Of a DNA stretch of 64,000 bases, positions 30,350-41,619 are shown one piece after another (within the stretch, counting starts at the first letter, position 1; each line of letters begins with the position of its first letter). Origin of the DNA: Piezodorus guildinii. Taxonomy: Eukaryota; Arthropoda; Insecta; Hemiptera; Pentatomidae. A program made the translations under genes and the position numbers. The notes beneath the pieces were generated by a model, which did no database searches, was not told the origin of the DNA, and saw nothing but the letters and a program-made list of their open reading frames with translations. Location: contig CM041295.1 of assembly GCA_023052935.1 (NCBI GenBank), positions 104,642,711-104,706,710 of the forward strand. The letters are read 5' to 3'.

Positions 30350-31380
30350 TTAAAACTTTTACACCAAGAAAAAAAATATTTGGTGTTAAAAACAGGACAT
30401 TCGCTTGCGTTTGTTGTTAAAATCAGTTTAAAAACTATTAAATAAAGTTAGAGCTGAAAAAAAGTTGAAAGAGTTATATTCAGTTTCGTTCGAAACATAT
30501 ATTTGACATATAATGACAATATAGAATTATATAGAAGTATAATAACAACTTAAATGTATAGCATATTTGTCACTTTAGTTTACCTTTCACAACCTTTTAC
30601 GTGACATTACATTTTTTCTCAAATATTTAGCTATCCAACAGCATAGTATGTGTGTATATATATATATGTATATGTATTATTATTGTAATTATTATCATCG
30701 GTAAAAAAAAATAAATAAATAAAATAAAATAAAAAATAATTACCTAAACAATTCGTTTGTTCTTTCATCCTTAAATTGGTTAACAAATTAGTTCAAATAG
30801 TATATTTAGCCGAGCTTTATCAATGCTAATTAGTTGATATAGTCAGAGGTAAATTTTTTTCAATACACAAAATTAAAGGTACTGTAGAAGAAGAAAATTT
30901 TTAATATCGCCATTAAATTTTCGATATAGCCAGTTTATTCAATACTGTTAGAATTATTTTTGAGAAAATCGTTGAAAGGTATAAAATGTATAGAGAAATG
31001 AGAATGGTTGACTGTGTGGGTAAGTGGGAGAAGTTAGTTCAGGGTGCAGTCAAAAGAACACTGAAGCAATATTATAAACATTATTGCTTCATTTTTCTGA
31101 CGCTCTCCTTCAAACGCCCTGAAGAAGGCCTATAATTTAGGCCGAAACGTTGGCACCAGTTTATTAGTTTATATTTTAATTCTGTGTCCTATTGACTGCA
31201 CCCTGAACTAACTTCTCCCACTAGAAAATGTATAGTATACAGAGGCTCCTTTAGTTTGCCGTTGTCGATGCAAAAGTTGCTATAATATCTCAGGCATATA
31301 CGGATCTAAAATAGGAAATTTCAGTTACGTAATTGTTTTGATATAGATCGCACAGAGCGTTGAGCGGTATATAGTCATTT
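30350..31380 (-). mobile_element. HINE-like element interrupted by a foldback insert
   Basis: Reverse-oriented, diverged copy: GTTAAAATCAGTTTAAAAAC near 30415, CTATCCAACAGCATAGTATG, TTCTTTCATCCTTAAATTGG, ACACAAAATTAAAGGTACTG, TTTTTGAGAAAATCGTTGAA, then after the insert CAGAGGCTCC, ATCTCAGGCATATACG. The 5' terminal palindrome is not recognisable. Confidence 0.6.
30994..31224. mobile_element. 231-bp foldback-like insert with TSD (possible Penelope-like)
   Basis: Perfect 31-bp inverted repeats (31023-31053 and 31192-31222) enclose a stem-loop-like segment, CTGAAGAAGGCC..GGCCGAAACGTTGG (about 31120-31153). The 11-bp target AAAATGTATAG is duplicated at 30983-30993 and 31225-31235. A diverged relative of the right half lies at 37975-38088. 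CTGAAGA..GGCCGAAACG segments are, to my recollection, frequent near ends of Penelope-like retroelements; that link is tentative. Confidence 0.6.
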
Positions 31381-31458
31381 GAAATCAGGGGATCTTAAAA
31401 CATACATTCCTGGTGGAAATTGCAATAAACAAATCTTCAACATCGCTTTTCTTTCCTT

Positions 31459-31459
31459 T

Positions 31460-31491
<32 letters not shown>
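31459..31491. repeat. (GT)n microsatellite
   Basis: Nearly pure GT run. The 98-codon frame across it is not a gene. Confidence 0.95.
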
Positions 31492-31854
31492 TTGTGTATA
31501 CTTAAATAGTTTTCATTATAAACTACGTTACGATCGGAACCAACTTGTTTATAGACATGTTGCACTCTACCGTCATTCGAATCTCAATAATATACTCTAT
31601 AAGAGCGCTAAAATCATCCGTTTAAAGCTATGTCAGAGCTATTGTTCAAACATGCTATTTACATATTTATTTTAACATACATTTTTTTTTTTACATATTC
31701 ATTGCTTGATAAATATGAATGCATACAGTATGTTAAGAAAATATGCAGCTCGGTTACAAAACACGATAATGGGATAGTGATGATAATGGTAGCTATTTAA
31801 CGTCTAATTTAAAGTTAAATATTCCGTTTCCCTCTTATTTTTAATCACCTAATA

Positions 31855-32330
31855 GGATTATCAGTAATATAGGCATTATAGGTTACGGGCAAGTGGGTTT
31901 ATGTGTGTAAGGAGTTAGGAATTAAAAGAGGTAAGTATATTTCGAGCTAACTCTGCTTCTAATAAAATATTTAAATATTTGTTGGTTATTTTATTGGTAA
32001 AAAATAAGAGGAATTAAAGATTGTAGATTGCTTGGCTGGTATACCAGGGCCTGTGCGGCTAGCGAGCTAGTCTACCAGGCCAAAGGTTGTGTGTTCAAAT
32101 CCTAATCCCGGTAGGACTTTTTCTAGCACTTAATCCAATGTTGATTCACTCCCATTGCGTATGCTAGTAATTGTAGCAATTGGCCGAGTAGTTTCTTGCC
32201 GTTTCATACTTGCTCGAGGATCCCAAACAATAGGCAATTATAAGGCTATTAAGATAGATATATTGTATAACGTTCAAGTTACCAGAGCATTGATGGCAGT
32301 CGAAATTACGAAGACTAGGAAGATAAAATA
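31855..32330 (-). mobile_element. Family B copy, heavily decayed, split by a SINE
   Basis: 31855-32035 and 32160-32330 correspond to the family B C-terminal RT coding region (GGTTACGGGCAAGTGGGTTT, TAGTTTCTTGCCGTTTCATA, GCTCGAGGATCCCA). Frames are destroyed. A tRNA-headed SINE (32050-32160) sits between. Confidence 0.6.
32050..32160 (+). mobile_element. tRNA-headed SINE fragment
   Basis: CCTGTGCGGCTAGCGAGC, CCAAAGGTTGTGTGTTCAAA, ATCCTAATCCCGG: head and B-box-like part (GTTCAAATCC, about 32092-32101) of an S3-type SINE, then a short body ending near CTCCCATTGCG. Confidence 0.55.
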
Positions 32331-32640
32331 ATGAGAGGATGAATGATGTAGTAGCGTAGGATCGGATTTGGACCTTTTGATTGGACCCCCTCAACCGGTG
32401 AAATTGATTGAGTTCCGGTACGGAGTTGTTGATTGTTTCTGCCAACTCGGTGACAGCTCCTTTCAGCGCGCCTCGCTTTCACAGCTTCCAAACGTATTCA
32501 GCCCTGGCAACTTTCTTAGTGCACTTCCCTCCAATGCCTGTCGGGTTAGAACTCTGCACCGCATTCCCTCGATACCTCTTCCACCCGCTGGTACTGTGTC
32601 TGGATTAGTTTTGTAATAATTCTTTTTGTTTGCGTAATTT
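32331..32640. other. GC-richer unassigned segment
   Basis: Overlapping frames of 66-93 codons on both strands, none with a known motif; CTCAACCGGTGAAATTGATTG and CACTTCCCTCCAATGCC are single copy here. May be part of an unknown element or a conserved block. Confidence 0.25.
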
Positions 32641-32653
32641 TTTTTTTCACTTA

Positions 32654-32655
<2 letters not shown>

Positions 32656-32701
<46 letters not shown>
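32656..32701. repeat. (AT)n microsatellite inside HINE 5' end
   Basis: Pure AT run placed exactly where other copies carry the CTATATATAG palindrome. Confidence 0.9.
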
Positions 32702-32711
<10 letters not shown>

Positions 32712-32860
32712 AGAGAAAGTATTGCGATCATGGACAATTTTTAATCAGTTTTTTTCACCAGAAATACACGTTTTATGGTCTTTAGAGTCCAAATAACAAA
32801 ATCCACTAAGTGTGCGGTATGTCTAGACCGATGACTTGTAAAAAATTCATAATTCAAGAG

Positions 32861-33427
32861 CTCCTCACACAAGACTGAAACGACAAGAAACTGCTCGAAG
32901 ATATCGATTACTACAACACTTACTAGACAAACGTTCATAACTTCCAGTATATTACAAAAGACTCATTTACATCACTATTATCAGACCTAATTGGACGTAT
33001 GGAATCGAGATTTGGGGCTCTACGAAACCATCTAATTCCTCCCGCATCCAGTCCTTACAATCCAAAATCCTGAAAGCTCCACATTTTGTTACAAATAAAC
33101 TCATTCATAAAGACCTCAACATCCCATTTGTTGCAGACATAGCCCGTGGTAGATACTCCTCTTTTCATATTATACTCCCTGCCCATACATATCCACTTGT
33201 CCGTAATGTATCTTCCTTAGATATCCCTGATAACCCTCCAAGGCGACTGAAAAGAAGGTGGCCTAGGGACCTACTGAGTTAAAATAGTTGGTGAAGTGCT
33301 ACCGCTGGGTAGTTCTTTCTCAAGACATTTTCATGACTTTTTTTTTTTTCATTCCTCATATTTACTTATTTTGTTCTTTAATACAGTTGTAAATTACTAT
33401 AAATACATAAAAAAAAAAATAAAAAAA
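32861..33427 (+). pseudogene. Family B RT C-terminal fragment with target duplication
   Basis: Starts CTCACACAAGACTGAAACG, equivalent to the PHTRLKRQE region of the family B RT, and proceeds through RYRLLQHLLDKRS, WTYGIEIWGSTKPSNSSRIQ and NPPRRLKRRWPRDLLS to a stop near 33282, then the 3' region and A-rich tail. A stop codon (about 32938, TAA for Leu) and a small deletion break the frame. The 11-bp duplication AATTCAAGAGC flanks it (32850-32860 and 33428-33438). Confidence 0.85.
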
Positions 33428-34310
33428 AATTCAAGAGCACATATGCCTGAGATGTTACAGCAACTTTGTCATCATAATCAGCGAAGATCCACATTGTACT
33501 ATTCATTTTGCACCTGTTCACAATTATGTCAAAAACCGGAAGTATACATTCTAGGGGGCCTGAGTCCAATCCCCGCTAAAAGGTCAGTGTCTATGTGTGT
33601 TTTTGGTATGTCTTGCTAAAAACGATAAACTGATTAAAACCATACCATTCATTTTATACCCTTTTACAACTTTCTCAAAAACGTCTCCAATGATTTTGAT
33701 TTTAACGCGTTAAATCGAAGTAAAACTTAATGGTCTTTAACATCATGTTAGTTTCATCATGATTCAGTCTGACAGAGCGTGAATGCCAATATTTTAAATT
33801 TTATTTCCTTTAAGTATCTTTAACTATGTAAATTAAAAAAATTAAACATATCATCTTGTTGGCATTAATAAATAACGGCTAAATATCAAAGTTGAATGAA
33901 TTTAATTACCAACTAAAAGGGAGGAAACATATATATATATTTTTTTTTTTTTCCAACTCAAGAGTAGTAATATAAATACATAATATAGCGTTAAGAGGCT
34001 AAGGATTTTAGAAAAAAAATGATATCTTATATACGAAGTTGTGGAAGTTTAAGCAAGTAACGAATGTGGCATAAACTTAGGTAATTGTAGTTGTGTGCGG
34101 GGGCTGAACCAGGGGTGGAAATCCTCTTACCCTAAATAAAATGTCGGGTCTTTCACATGTTTATAAAATGTTTAATACTGTTGTATTATTTAATCTAAAA
34201 CATATGTTCCTAACGTAACTAAACTTCATTCTCACTTTTGGAACTTTAATTAAAAGTTCTCAAATTCATTTTAACAACCGAGGTACGTGATAGCCGTTCA
34301 CCAGATTTTT

Positions 34311-35085
34311 ATTTTCTCTTACCTATAAATAAAACGTATAGAATGGTAAAATATTCCGTGATAATTTTCGAAGTCAAATTATCAGCGGAAATAGACAATT
34401 TAGTCTCCCCTAATTGCAAATAACCAAGTCTCGTGAAATATCACCTGCTTGTGCATGCAAGTCGAGCTCGAAAGCAAAGTAAATAAAATATGATATTTAT
34501 AAATAGATAGAAATCCTACTTTTTACATTTTATCATAAAAGGCTCTTCCGATTTTTAATAAACTCGCTATTTTCATGTAAAAATAAATATATTTTATTAC
34601 CATAAACGTTTTACTTTCATTTAATTAGTTCGACGGGGTCTTAAAATTCGAAAGTTTAAAATTTGTTTCTTTGATACACCTTTAATTTTATTGATTCGAA
34701 ATAATTAACAATTTCTCTATGTTGATGAATAAAGAGTAAACATAAAATAAGGAGCGTGGGAAATGAAATTTAGTGCGAAAATGAGATTTTATATACCGGG
34801 GAATATTAGTTTACAGTTTGAAAATTTCACAGTTTAACCTTTGATTTCGCATTTTAATTTAACAATTTTCTCGTAAATGACTTACGATCTTGATTGAACA
34901 ATCCATATTAAAATGAAATTTAATTTTTTTTTTTTTAGTATGGTGTAGGTATTATCCTTATAGAAAAGTCTGTCTGTGCTTAAAAACCAAATATTTAAAA
35001 TTTCCTCTTCAAAATTACTTCCAATTTTGCTGATTCAAAAGAGTTAACCATTTACTGTTGGTAGAAGAAAATGTATAGATTTTAA
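34311..35085 (+). mobile_element. HINE-like element, head-to-tail with the preceding copy
   Basis: Starts TTTTCTCTTACCTATAAATA immediately after the CACCAGATTTTT end of the previous copy. TCAGCGGAAATAGACAATTT, TTGCAAATAACCAAGTCTCG and TTAATAAACTCGCTATTTTC follow in family order. It fades out near 35080. Confidence 0.65.
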
Positions 35086-35379
35086 ATTTATTATCTTTGC
35101 CTTTATCATCTAACTAGCACTTGCAAACCTGCTTGTCCGCAACCTCATCCCTCTGCATTCCGGACAACCTTCTTAAACGACTAAAAAAGAAGACATTATT
35201 ATACAATAAATTGAGTATCGCCTTTGGGTCCAATAATGTATTCTAAAATTTCAGTACAGTTTTAAATATATACATTTGTAGGTAAATTGTAAAAATAAAT
35301 ATAAAATGATTTTTAAAAACGTTTTTTTAACTTACCCCCCCCCCTTTTAAATTGAGAAGGATAGGGAAGATGTATACGA

Positions 35380-35930
35380 AGGTTCATCAAGATTGAATTT
35401 TTGGTAACTCTACATAAACGGATTGAGCAGGTCACCGATTTTACATATTTAGACTCCATGATACCCAGAATAATTGTACGGAAGCTGGAATAGGAAGAAA
35501 AATAATATCTCCTAACTATTGCTATTACGTCCTGAGAAAACAACTTTGCGGTCATATCCTGTCTGGTCAGCCCATTGCTAATAGACAACTCGGAAACGAA
35601 TAATAGTGAACACAATTTTCTTGCGCTTGAACGGAAAATCCTTCGAAGGTTATTTGGAAGTTTTAGCAGATGGGACCTGGAGGAGGCGTTAAATCCGAGT
35701 GTAGTTTAGGTCAGGAAACTGATAAATATAGAGGATTTATCCAAAAAACTCTTCAAAGACCGTTTCCAAGTTACAAGAAGATGAAGGTGGTCAAGATGTA
35801 GGTGGGAGGACGGAGTTACTAGCGACGCTCCAAGCATGGATGTCGACTGTACAAAACCGAAGCGATTGGAGGAAGTTCCTGGTGGAGGCTCGGACTTGAT
35901 AACGGGTTGTCGTTGAGGCGAATCATTAAT
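35380..35930 (+). pseudogene. Endonuclease-reverse transcriptase relic
   Basis: Different frames in turn read FTYLDSMI, LERKILRRLFG, RWWSRCRWEDGV and, further on, WRKFLVEAR-like sequence, the order seen near the C-terminus of insect endonuclease-reverse transcriptases. Several frameshifts and stops intervene. No relation in detail to families A-C. Confidence 0.6.
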
Positions 35931-37320
35931 AATTAAGTTATGATTTGAAAATGTAACATTTTTTATCACGTGCCACATTCATATAAACCTTCAAGAAGTA
36001 TTAAAATGCCACTAGATCACATACTTAATCACTTTGTACATTGTTCTTTTAGCATTAAGGTGCCTTGCTGTCGAATCAGCCCCAATGACCTCCGACCTGT
36101 GCCAGAGCCTTCTTCTTCAATTTATTCCTCTCTTATTGAAGGCCTCACTCCTTCTTCCCAAGTTTTTGTCCTGTCTTCTTTTTAGCCGGCTCTCCTCCCC
36201 TCTGACCTCTTGAGTGGCCTAGCATTTCTGTGTTCAGCCATTCGCGAGACGTTTCCAAATTAAACTGAATCAACTCGATTACATCCTCTACAGGCCTTAG
36301 ATTTAGGTTTACTGTTACTCTAGAGTTCCGTACTCAATCCTGTCTTGTTTCCCCCTCAATCTTCTTTAGATATCGTGTTCCCGTGGCCAGCGATTATCCT
36401 CATGTGTTTGGGCCCAAGACTCAAAGTCTTCTGTTAGAATATGCAATTTTCTTCTTGTCTCGGAAGTCATTCCTGAGTAAGCGAAAACATTTTCCAGCCC
36501 TTTTTATGCTCTCTCCGATCAATAAATCAGCTGCCATAAATTCAGTAGAATTGTATAGTTATATCTCCTACTTCTGCTGCAATTCATAATGAGGAAACGG
36601 AAATAGACGAGGAATTAATACAATATGAGGCGTAAATGTTTAGTGCAAGCCATTAAATGGAATGAAGGGAGTAGTTAGTGCCACTAGGAGTTTGATTCAA
36701 ACGGGGATTTGAATGGATGCGGGTTCTATAGTGGCCATGAAAAGCGAATGCACTGCACCTCCAACCCAACCTATACCTACGCTCCAATCTAGCTAATATT
36801 GATTCCCTCTTCCACGATTCAAAGCGGATTCACCGATATCAATTCCAAACAACGTATGCCTTTTAGCATATGTGAAATCTGGGAACATCGAATATTTCAA
36901 TTAAACTAAATGCTAAAACTAAGTGCCTGCTGACCGGAGCGGTGCTACAAGAGAAGAGGAAAGCGGCAAAAATAAAGGCGTGCATTTCAATGGGAGCCCG
37001 CATAGTGAGGCGACCTGTAGCGCTACAAGGAAACAATGAATCAGAGCTTTTATTATTTTTATCAAATGGTATTACAGGAAATCATCCATTGTGTTAAATT
37101 AGTATAGGTACATTGTTGTATATAATCAATAATAACAAGTGTCGATTAGTCATTTTAGTAATAATATTGATTTATTTTTTAGACTAGCGAAGGCAAAAAA
37201 AAAATTAATAAAGCTCTTTCATTATTATGCTAAGTGATTGTAATTTAACTAATCTATTACTTTACACATATATATTTCTTTCGTTATGTTTTAAATATTG
37301 ACATCATCTAGCTCAATATT
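35931..37320. other. GC-richer unassigned region
   Basis: 35970-36590 is complex and C/T-rich with frames of 71 (35970-36185) and 68 codons (36383-36589), but no domain. 36900-37040 faintly recalls RT sequence (TAAATGCTAAAACTAAGTGC as LNAKTKC). The remainder is AT-rich. Possible sources are an old retroelement or conserved non-coding DNA. Confidence 0.3.
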
Positions 37321-37333
37321 TTATAAAATATTA

Positions 37334-37922
37334 TTTTTTTTTTTATTTAAAAGAAATTTACAACTGTATTAAATAAACACAACAAGTATATAGGCTTTAT
37401 ATATGATTACTACACATGGTAGTCCTGAGAAGAAACTACCCATTGGTAGCACTCCAATGTCTTATGTTAGGAGGTCTCTTGGCCATCTTCTTTTAAGGCG
37501 CCTCGGTGGGTTGTCGGGAATAGATATGGAGGAGAGGTCACGGATAAGCGGGTTTGAGTGGGCAGGGAGTTTGGAATGAAAAGAGGTATATCTGTAACGG
37601 GTCAAGTCTTCAACTAATGGGATATTTAGGTCTTTATGGATGATTTTATTAGTAACAAAGTAAGGAGCATTGAGGATTTTACGAAGGATTTTGGACTGCA
37701 AGGATTGGATGCGAGAGGAATTCGATGGCTTAGTAGACCCCCATAGCTCAATGCCATAGGTCCAAATAGGCCTGATAATTGTGATATAAATGATTTTTTT
37801 GTAGTAAGTAGGAAGTTTTGAGCGTTTGTCAAGTAAGTGTTGTAGTAATCTGTATCTACGAGCAGTTTCCTGTCGTTTCAGTCTAGTATGAGGATTCCAT
37901 GTTAGGCGTTTGTCGAGGTGGA
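37334..37922 (-). mobile_element. Family B copy, 5' truncated, with target duplication
   Basis: T run (37334-37344), 3' region, then RT C-terminal coding up to the LTWNPHTRLKRQE region. The 13-bp duplication TTATAAAATATTA is at 37321-37333 and 37923-37935. The frame (about 37462-37701 and upstream in another frame 37626-37832) is broken by a frameshift between the WTYGIELWG and RIQSLQSKIL blocks. Confidence 0.85.
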
Positions 37923-37974
37923 TTATAAAATATTAAATTTAATCTTATTTTAATTGTATTTATTTTGTATCTTT

Positions 37975-38088
37975 TAAGCCCTCATGATGACCCGAAATGG
38001 GGGTCGAAACGTTAGCAGAAAATAAATAGTTGAAACTACTTAATCGTTTCATTCACTGACCGCCACCCGGACTAATTCATTTTAGTTT
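37975..38088 (+). mobile_element. Relative of the 30994-31224 insert, one end
   Basis: ATGATGACCCGAAATGGGGG, TCGAAACGTTAGCAGAAAAT and the terminal TGACCGCCACCCGGACTAAT parallel CTGAAGAAGGCC, CCGAAACGTTGGC and TGACTGCACCCTGAACTAAC of the other insert. Confidence 0.55.
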
Positions 38089-38619
38089 AAAAAAAAAGAA
38101 GTAAATAGTGAGATAATTCAAAAGTTATTAAGAAATTCAATGTTTCAAAATCAAATTCATCGTTGTTATAAAGCTTGGTATCCACTAGTCTAGGAGCAGA
38201 CTTAATGTTGTTTTTTTCCCCTCGTTACGCAAAACAATGATTTCCTTCCCAATCTTAATTTAATCTACTTTTAATATTGTTTTAGTGAGCTCTGTTAATT
38301 TTTTTTTTTGTCATCTTATTGTAACTAATAATTTCCTAATAACTAATTGTAGCTTTTGAGAATCATACAACAAACATCGCTTTTCCACGAATTAACTGGA
38401 AATTTATTGCGTGTGAGAAGATAATTTCCCGTGTTAGCGATGGAATAAAAACGTGAAGTAGTTGTTACATAGTCGCGTTATTATGCTCAGAAAATTCTTA
38501 GATCGTCGCTCCTATTGTTACTTTCAAATTAGGAATTTTACAGGGATAAAAAAAAAAAAAAAATGTTCATTCATTTTCCAGTAAAACAATTAACTTGATT
38601 CTTTTATTTAAAATTTAAT

Positions 38620-38743
38620 TTAATATTATTTATTTTTGTCGAGTTTATAACTGGATTATATTAATATATCTATTAAACGTAAGTAGACTGCAAAACAAAG
38701 ACATTATACACTTGTAGAGAAACTACCCGTTGGTATTTTTCTT
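38620..38743 (-). mobile_element. Family B-like 3' end fragment
   Basis: GAGTTTATAACTGGATTATA to AGAGAAACTACCCGTTGGTA matches the family B 3' untranslated end; no coding part. Confidence 0.55.
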
Positions 38744-39074
38744 TAATAACTTATTTATTTAAATCAAAATACAGACATTTTACAGTACAAGTAGAAGTCA
38801 CTATCCCACTGAGACGAGCCCGTGTGTGGGAAAGGAGTTCACCTGCGGCAATTCAATAAAAGTACAATAACAAACAGTAAACAGTAAGATACAATGAATG
38901 AATGAATAAAGCCTTTATTGCAAGGATAACATTTAAGTTATAATATTTACTTTTAGTTCTAATATAAGTGAAAAAAAATATAATGCTAAGCGAAAAATAA
39001 TAATAATGTATATACTTGATAAATAAAATAAACTATATAATTAATGTTCCTTAATTGATTACGATTTTTACAAA
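38744..39074. other. AT-rich, 3' ends of minus-strand retroelements
   Basis: 38810-38850 (CACTGAGACGAGCCCGTGTG) and 38895-38935 (GAATAAAGCCTTTATTGCAA) look like 3' untranslated ends; the latter lies just downstream of the RT relic at 39136-39480. No frame. Confidence 0.35.
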
Positions 39075-39135
39075 ATATTATCCCTACAGGCCTCTCCTTA
39101 CGGAGGTGATGGTCTAACTTCCCTGGTGACCAAAC

Positions 39136-39471
39136 CTATTGGGAAGTGGAGTTGGCCATTTCTTTCCAAAGGTTCTTCCATTTATCCTTATCTCTCGCTG
39201 TTCGCATCCAATTAGTTCCGACAACTAGCTTCAGGATATCTCTCCATCGTCTACATTGTCTGTCCCTTCTTCTCTTCATGTTGTAGGGAATCCATTCAGT
39301 AACACTCAGAGACCATCTTCCATCTTGAATCCTTGCCAGATGACCTGCCCATTTCCATTTAATTTTCCTTATTATTTCTTTGATGTCGCCTATCCCAGAT
39401 TCCTTACGCATATTAAGGCTTTCTATTTTGTCTCTCTTTCGGTGATGCAACATGCTTCTTATACAATACAA
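39136..39471 (-). pseudogene. Endonuclease-reverse transcriptase C-terminal fragment
   Basis: A 111-codon frame reads RKIKWKWAGHLARIQDGRW, then EWIPYNMKRRRDRQCRRWRD and VVGTNWMRTARDKDKWKNL. The KW.GH.AR..DGRW and RR.W.D...GTNWMR.A.D...W blocks are diagnostic of the C-terminal end of a widespread insect endonuclease-reverse transcriptase. No RT active site is left in the fragment. The short stretch upstream (39471-39500) is AT-rich. Confidence 0.75.
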
Positions 39472-39499
39472 TACTCAAATAATATAACACAATTTTAAT

Positions 39500-39900
39500 A
39501 TTACTCCATAAAATGTTCTAAATCAGTAGGTCTCGCGGCCATCATATTTTCTAACGCCTTGGAGGATTATCTGGAATTGAATACGAAGCGAGAATAGAAA
39601 CTAGGAGGTTAGAGTGAAAATGGAGGGTTGGTCATGAAAGGAATAGCACCTGGTTCTCACTAATTCAACAACTTAAGGGACATTAGTTTCATTATAGATG
39701 CGTTTATTCGTGAAGCCTAGATGATTTTAAGGAGCGATTTTGATTGATAGGATACAGGAAGGAGTCGATGGTTCAGTAAAGCCCTAAAGATAAACTCCGT
39801 AAATTCAGATTGGTCTTATGATAGTCATGTAGGTGAATATATTGTAATTAAATGGAAAGTTTGACCGTTTGTCATGTAATTATAGAAGGAGCCAAAAACG
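39500..39900 (-). mobile_element. Family B-like copy, heavily decayed
   Basis: AGTAGGTCTCGCGGCCATCA, CGCCTTGGAGGATTATCTGG and GTTTGACCGTTTGTCATGTA correspond in order to the end of the family B RT (RDLL, NPPRRLKR, DKRSK). All frames are broken. Confidence 0.65.
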
Positions 39901-40029
39901 GCAAATTATAATATAAAATTGTTTTATAACTTTACGAAACGGAATTATTTCAGTATGATTTAATACATACTTATTACATACTGGAAAAGTTGTACTTTTA
40001 AAAAGCGTTTTTAGGACTTGCATGTTTTA

Positions 40030-40520
40030 TTAGATGAAATCGGATGACGGTTTCCGACAAAAATAAACTAAGAATACAAACGTATCAACTTCGTAAAAAA
40101 CTAATGTACCTATTAACTGACGTAATAAAATCTTCGGATTTATACAGTACGGCCCACCGAACTGCACATTTCGACAGATCCTTCTCATTCGATCCTCAAT
40201 CCTATGGAATTCTATCTCTCCTTCCATCCGTCACTCCAACTCTCTTTCAACCTTTAAATCCCGCATATTTAATCATTTAATGAATATCCAGGCTCAATTG
40301 AATTGTAAATAATGTTTTATTATTATTATTTTATTTATTTTTTGTCGTTTTTGTTTTCTTCTTATTTGAATAGTCTCATTTTACATAAATAATTATTAAC
40401 TTGTTAACATATATTTAACTTACTCTAAGACTCCATAGCATATTTTGTACAATCTGTATTTTTTATTCTAAAGGGACATGTCCCAGGATAATAAAGGATT
40501 TATTTATTATTATTATTATT
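40030..40520 (+). pseudogene. CR1/L2-like non-LTR element, 3' end
   Basis: The frames read TAHRTAHFDRSFSFDPQSYGIL and then, after a shift, TPTLFQPLNP or STFKSRIFNHLMNIQ-like sequence: the RSFSFR..LWNSLP and F KS...YL pattern at the C-terminus of CR1-group RTs. The 3' region ends AAGGGACATGTCCCAGGATA and (ATT)n (about 40500-40518), a tail typical of this group. 48395-49090 is a relative with AAGGGACATAGTCCCAG. Confidence 0.65.
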
Positions 40521-41344
40521 AATATAGCTAAAATCCGGTAAAATTTGTTCGTTATTTTAAATTATTTATATAAAAACTCCTTTCCCTAATATATTGTTTT
40601 CTCCTGAACTATCATTGGGAATCAGTATATCTGAGTATTTTAAAAATTAGAATTTATTAAAATTTATAAGTTATATAGCGTGTAAGAGGCCTAATTGAAG
40701 CATATACTACTTACTCCCTTCTCCCCTTACCGCCGCTTGAAGTAAGACACCAAGAGGATGATGGCATTTTGTTATTGCCGGATTCCATAGGTGTTAGCCC
40801 TAGAGGGTAAAAAGGTAGATACCAGAGCCATCTATCTTGTTAGTTAATTACCTAGCAAACTCTGGTAATTAAGGCATTCCTTGAAGGGGTTCAGATGTCC
40901 AGGAGTCAGGCCCTATATTGCCCTAACCCTTTTAAGGGAAAAAAATCAATCCTCTGAGGGTTGGACAACAGATCCCTAGTCAATTGGTAATGATGTGATG
41001 GCGCAAAAATGGTTCATAATTCTAATCTCCTGACCAAAACATAGACAACTCTACCACTTTTTATTTTAAACGTGGGACTGTAAACATGTTCTCAATTAAA
41101 ACTTAACTATCTGGCCCCTTTATTCTCTCTATTATAAACATAATAGATTTATAATGTATAATATAATTTGTAATCCATAAAATGTTGTATATAATATAAT
41201 AAAATTTATATAGCCAGAAGTTAAATTTTTTATTGTACATTTATATTATTCATAGGAGACTAGCTGTCCCAGAATAAAATTTATTTTCATTTAATTTAAT
41301 TTCGATTTTAAAACCATCTTACAAAATCTTAAACGAAACATAAA
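40521..41344. other. Unassigned, GC-richer 40700-41050
   Basis: 40700-41050 is complex (CCCTTACCGCCGCTTGAAG, GGTGTTAGCCCTAGAGGG) and ends with a B-box-like GGTTCATAATTCTAATC; it could be an unrecognised SINE. The remainder is AT-rich. Confidence 0.3.
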
Positions 41345-41619
41345 TCCATATATATTAAAAATCTGGTGAGCGAAAGACACGACTTTCACTTACCTCCGTT
41401 GTAAGAATCAATTTAAGAATTTCAAAATACAGTTAGAGATGAAATAATTTCATAGAATGAATTAAATTGATTTTCGATAGAAACACGTGTTTTATTAAAT
41501 AATCTATCATCTTATTATCTAAAACAATCAGTTAGTTTTGTGTTGTTTTTTTTTTTTTTTGTGGGTTTTTCTAAAATCCAATGGTTCTAAAAATACATAT
41601 ATATTACGGTTCTTATCTT
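41345..41619 (-). mobile_element. HINE-like element, internally deleted copy
   Basis: AAAATCTGGTGAGCGAAAGA then ACTTTCACTTACC (about 41382-41394), then the reversed 3' half, ending in a T run and a short internal scrap. It precedes the reference copy in the same orientation. Confidence 0.7.

Larger units (their letters stand above)
32645..34310 (+). mobile_element. HINE-like element with nested family B fragment
   Basis: Begins TTTTCACTTAC, then an AT microsatellite (32656-32701) in place of the terminal palindrome. GCGATCATGG and AGAGTCCAAATAACAAAATC follow. After the insert (32861-33427) it resumes CATATGCCTGAGATGTTACA and continues through GAATGCCAATATTTTAAA to a degraded 3' end GTGATAGCCGTTCACCAGAT. 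It joins the next HINE head-to-tail. Confidence 0.75.

Noticed and set aside
31115..31160. Hammerhead ribozyme core (CTGAAGA..GAAAC)
   Set aside because: There is an extra base before stem II, and in the relative at 37980 the stem would have to include the GA that must stay unpaired. The motif is suggestive only.
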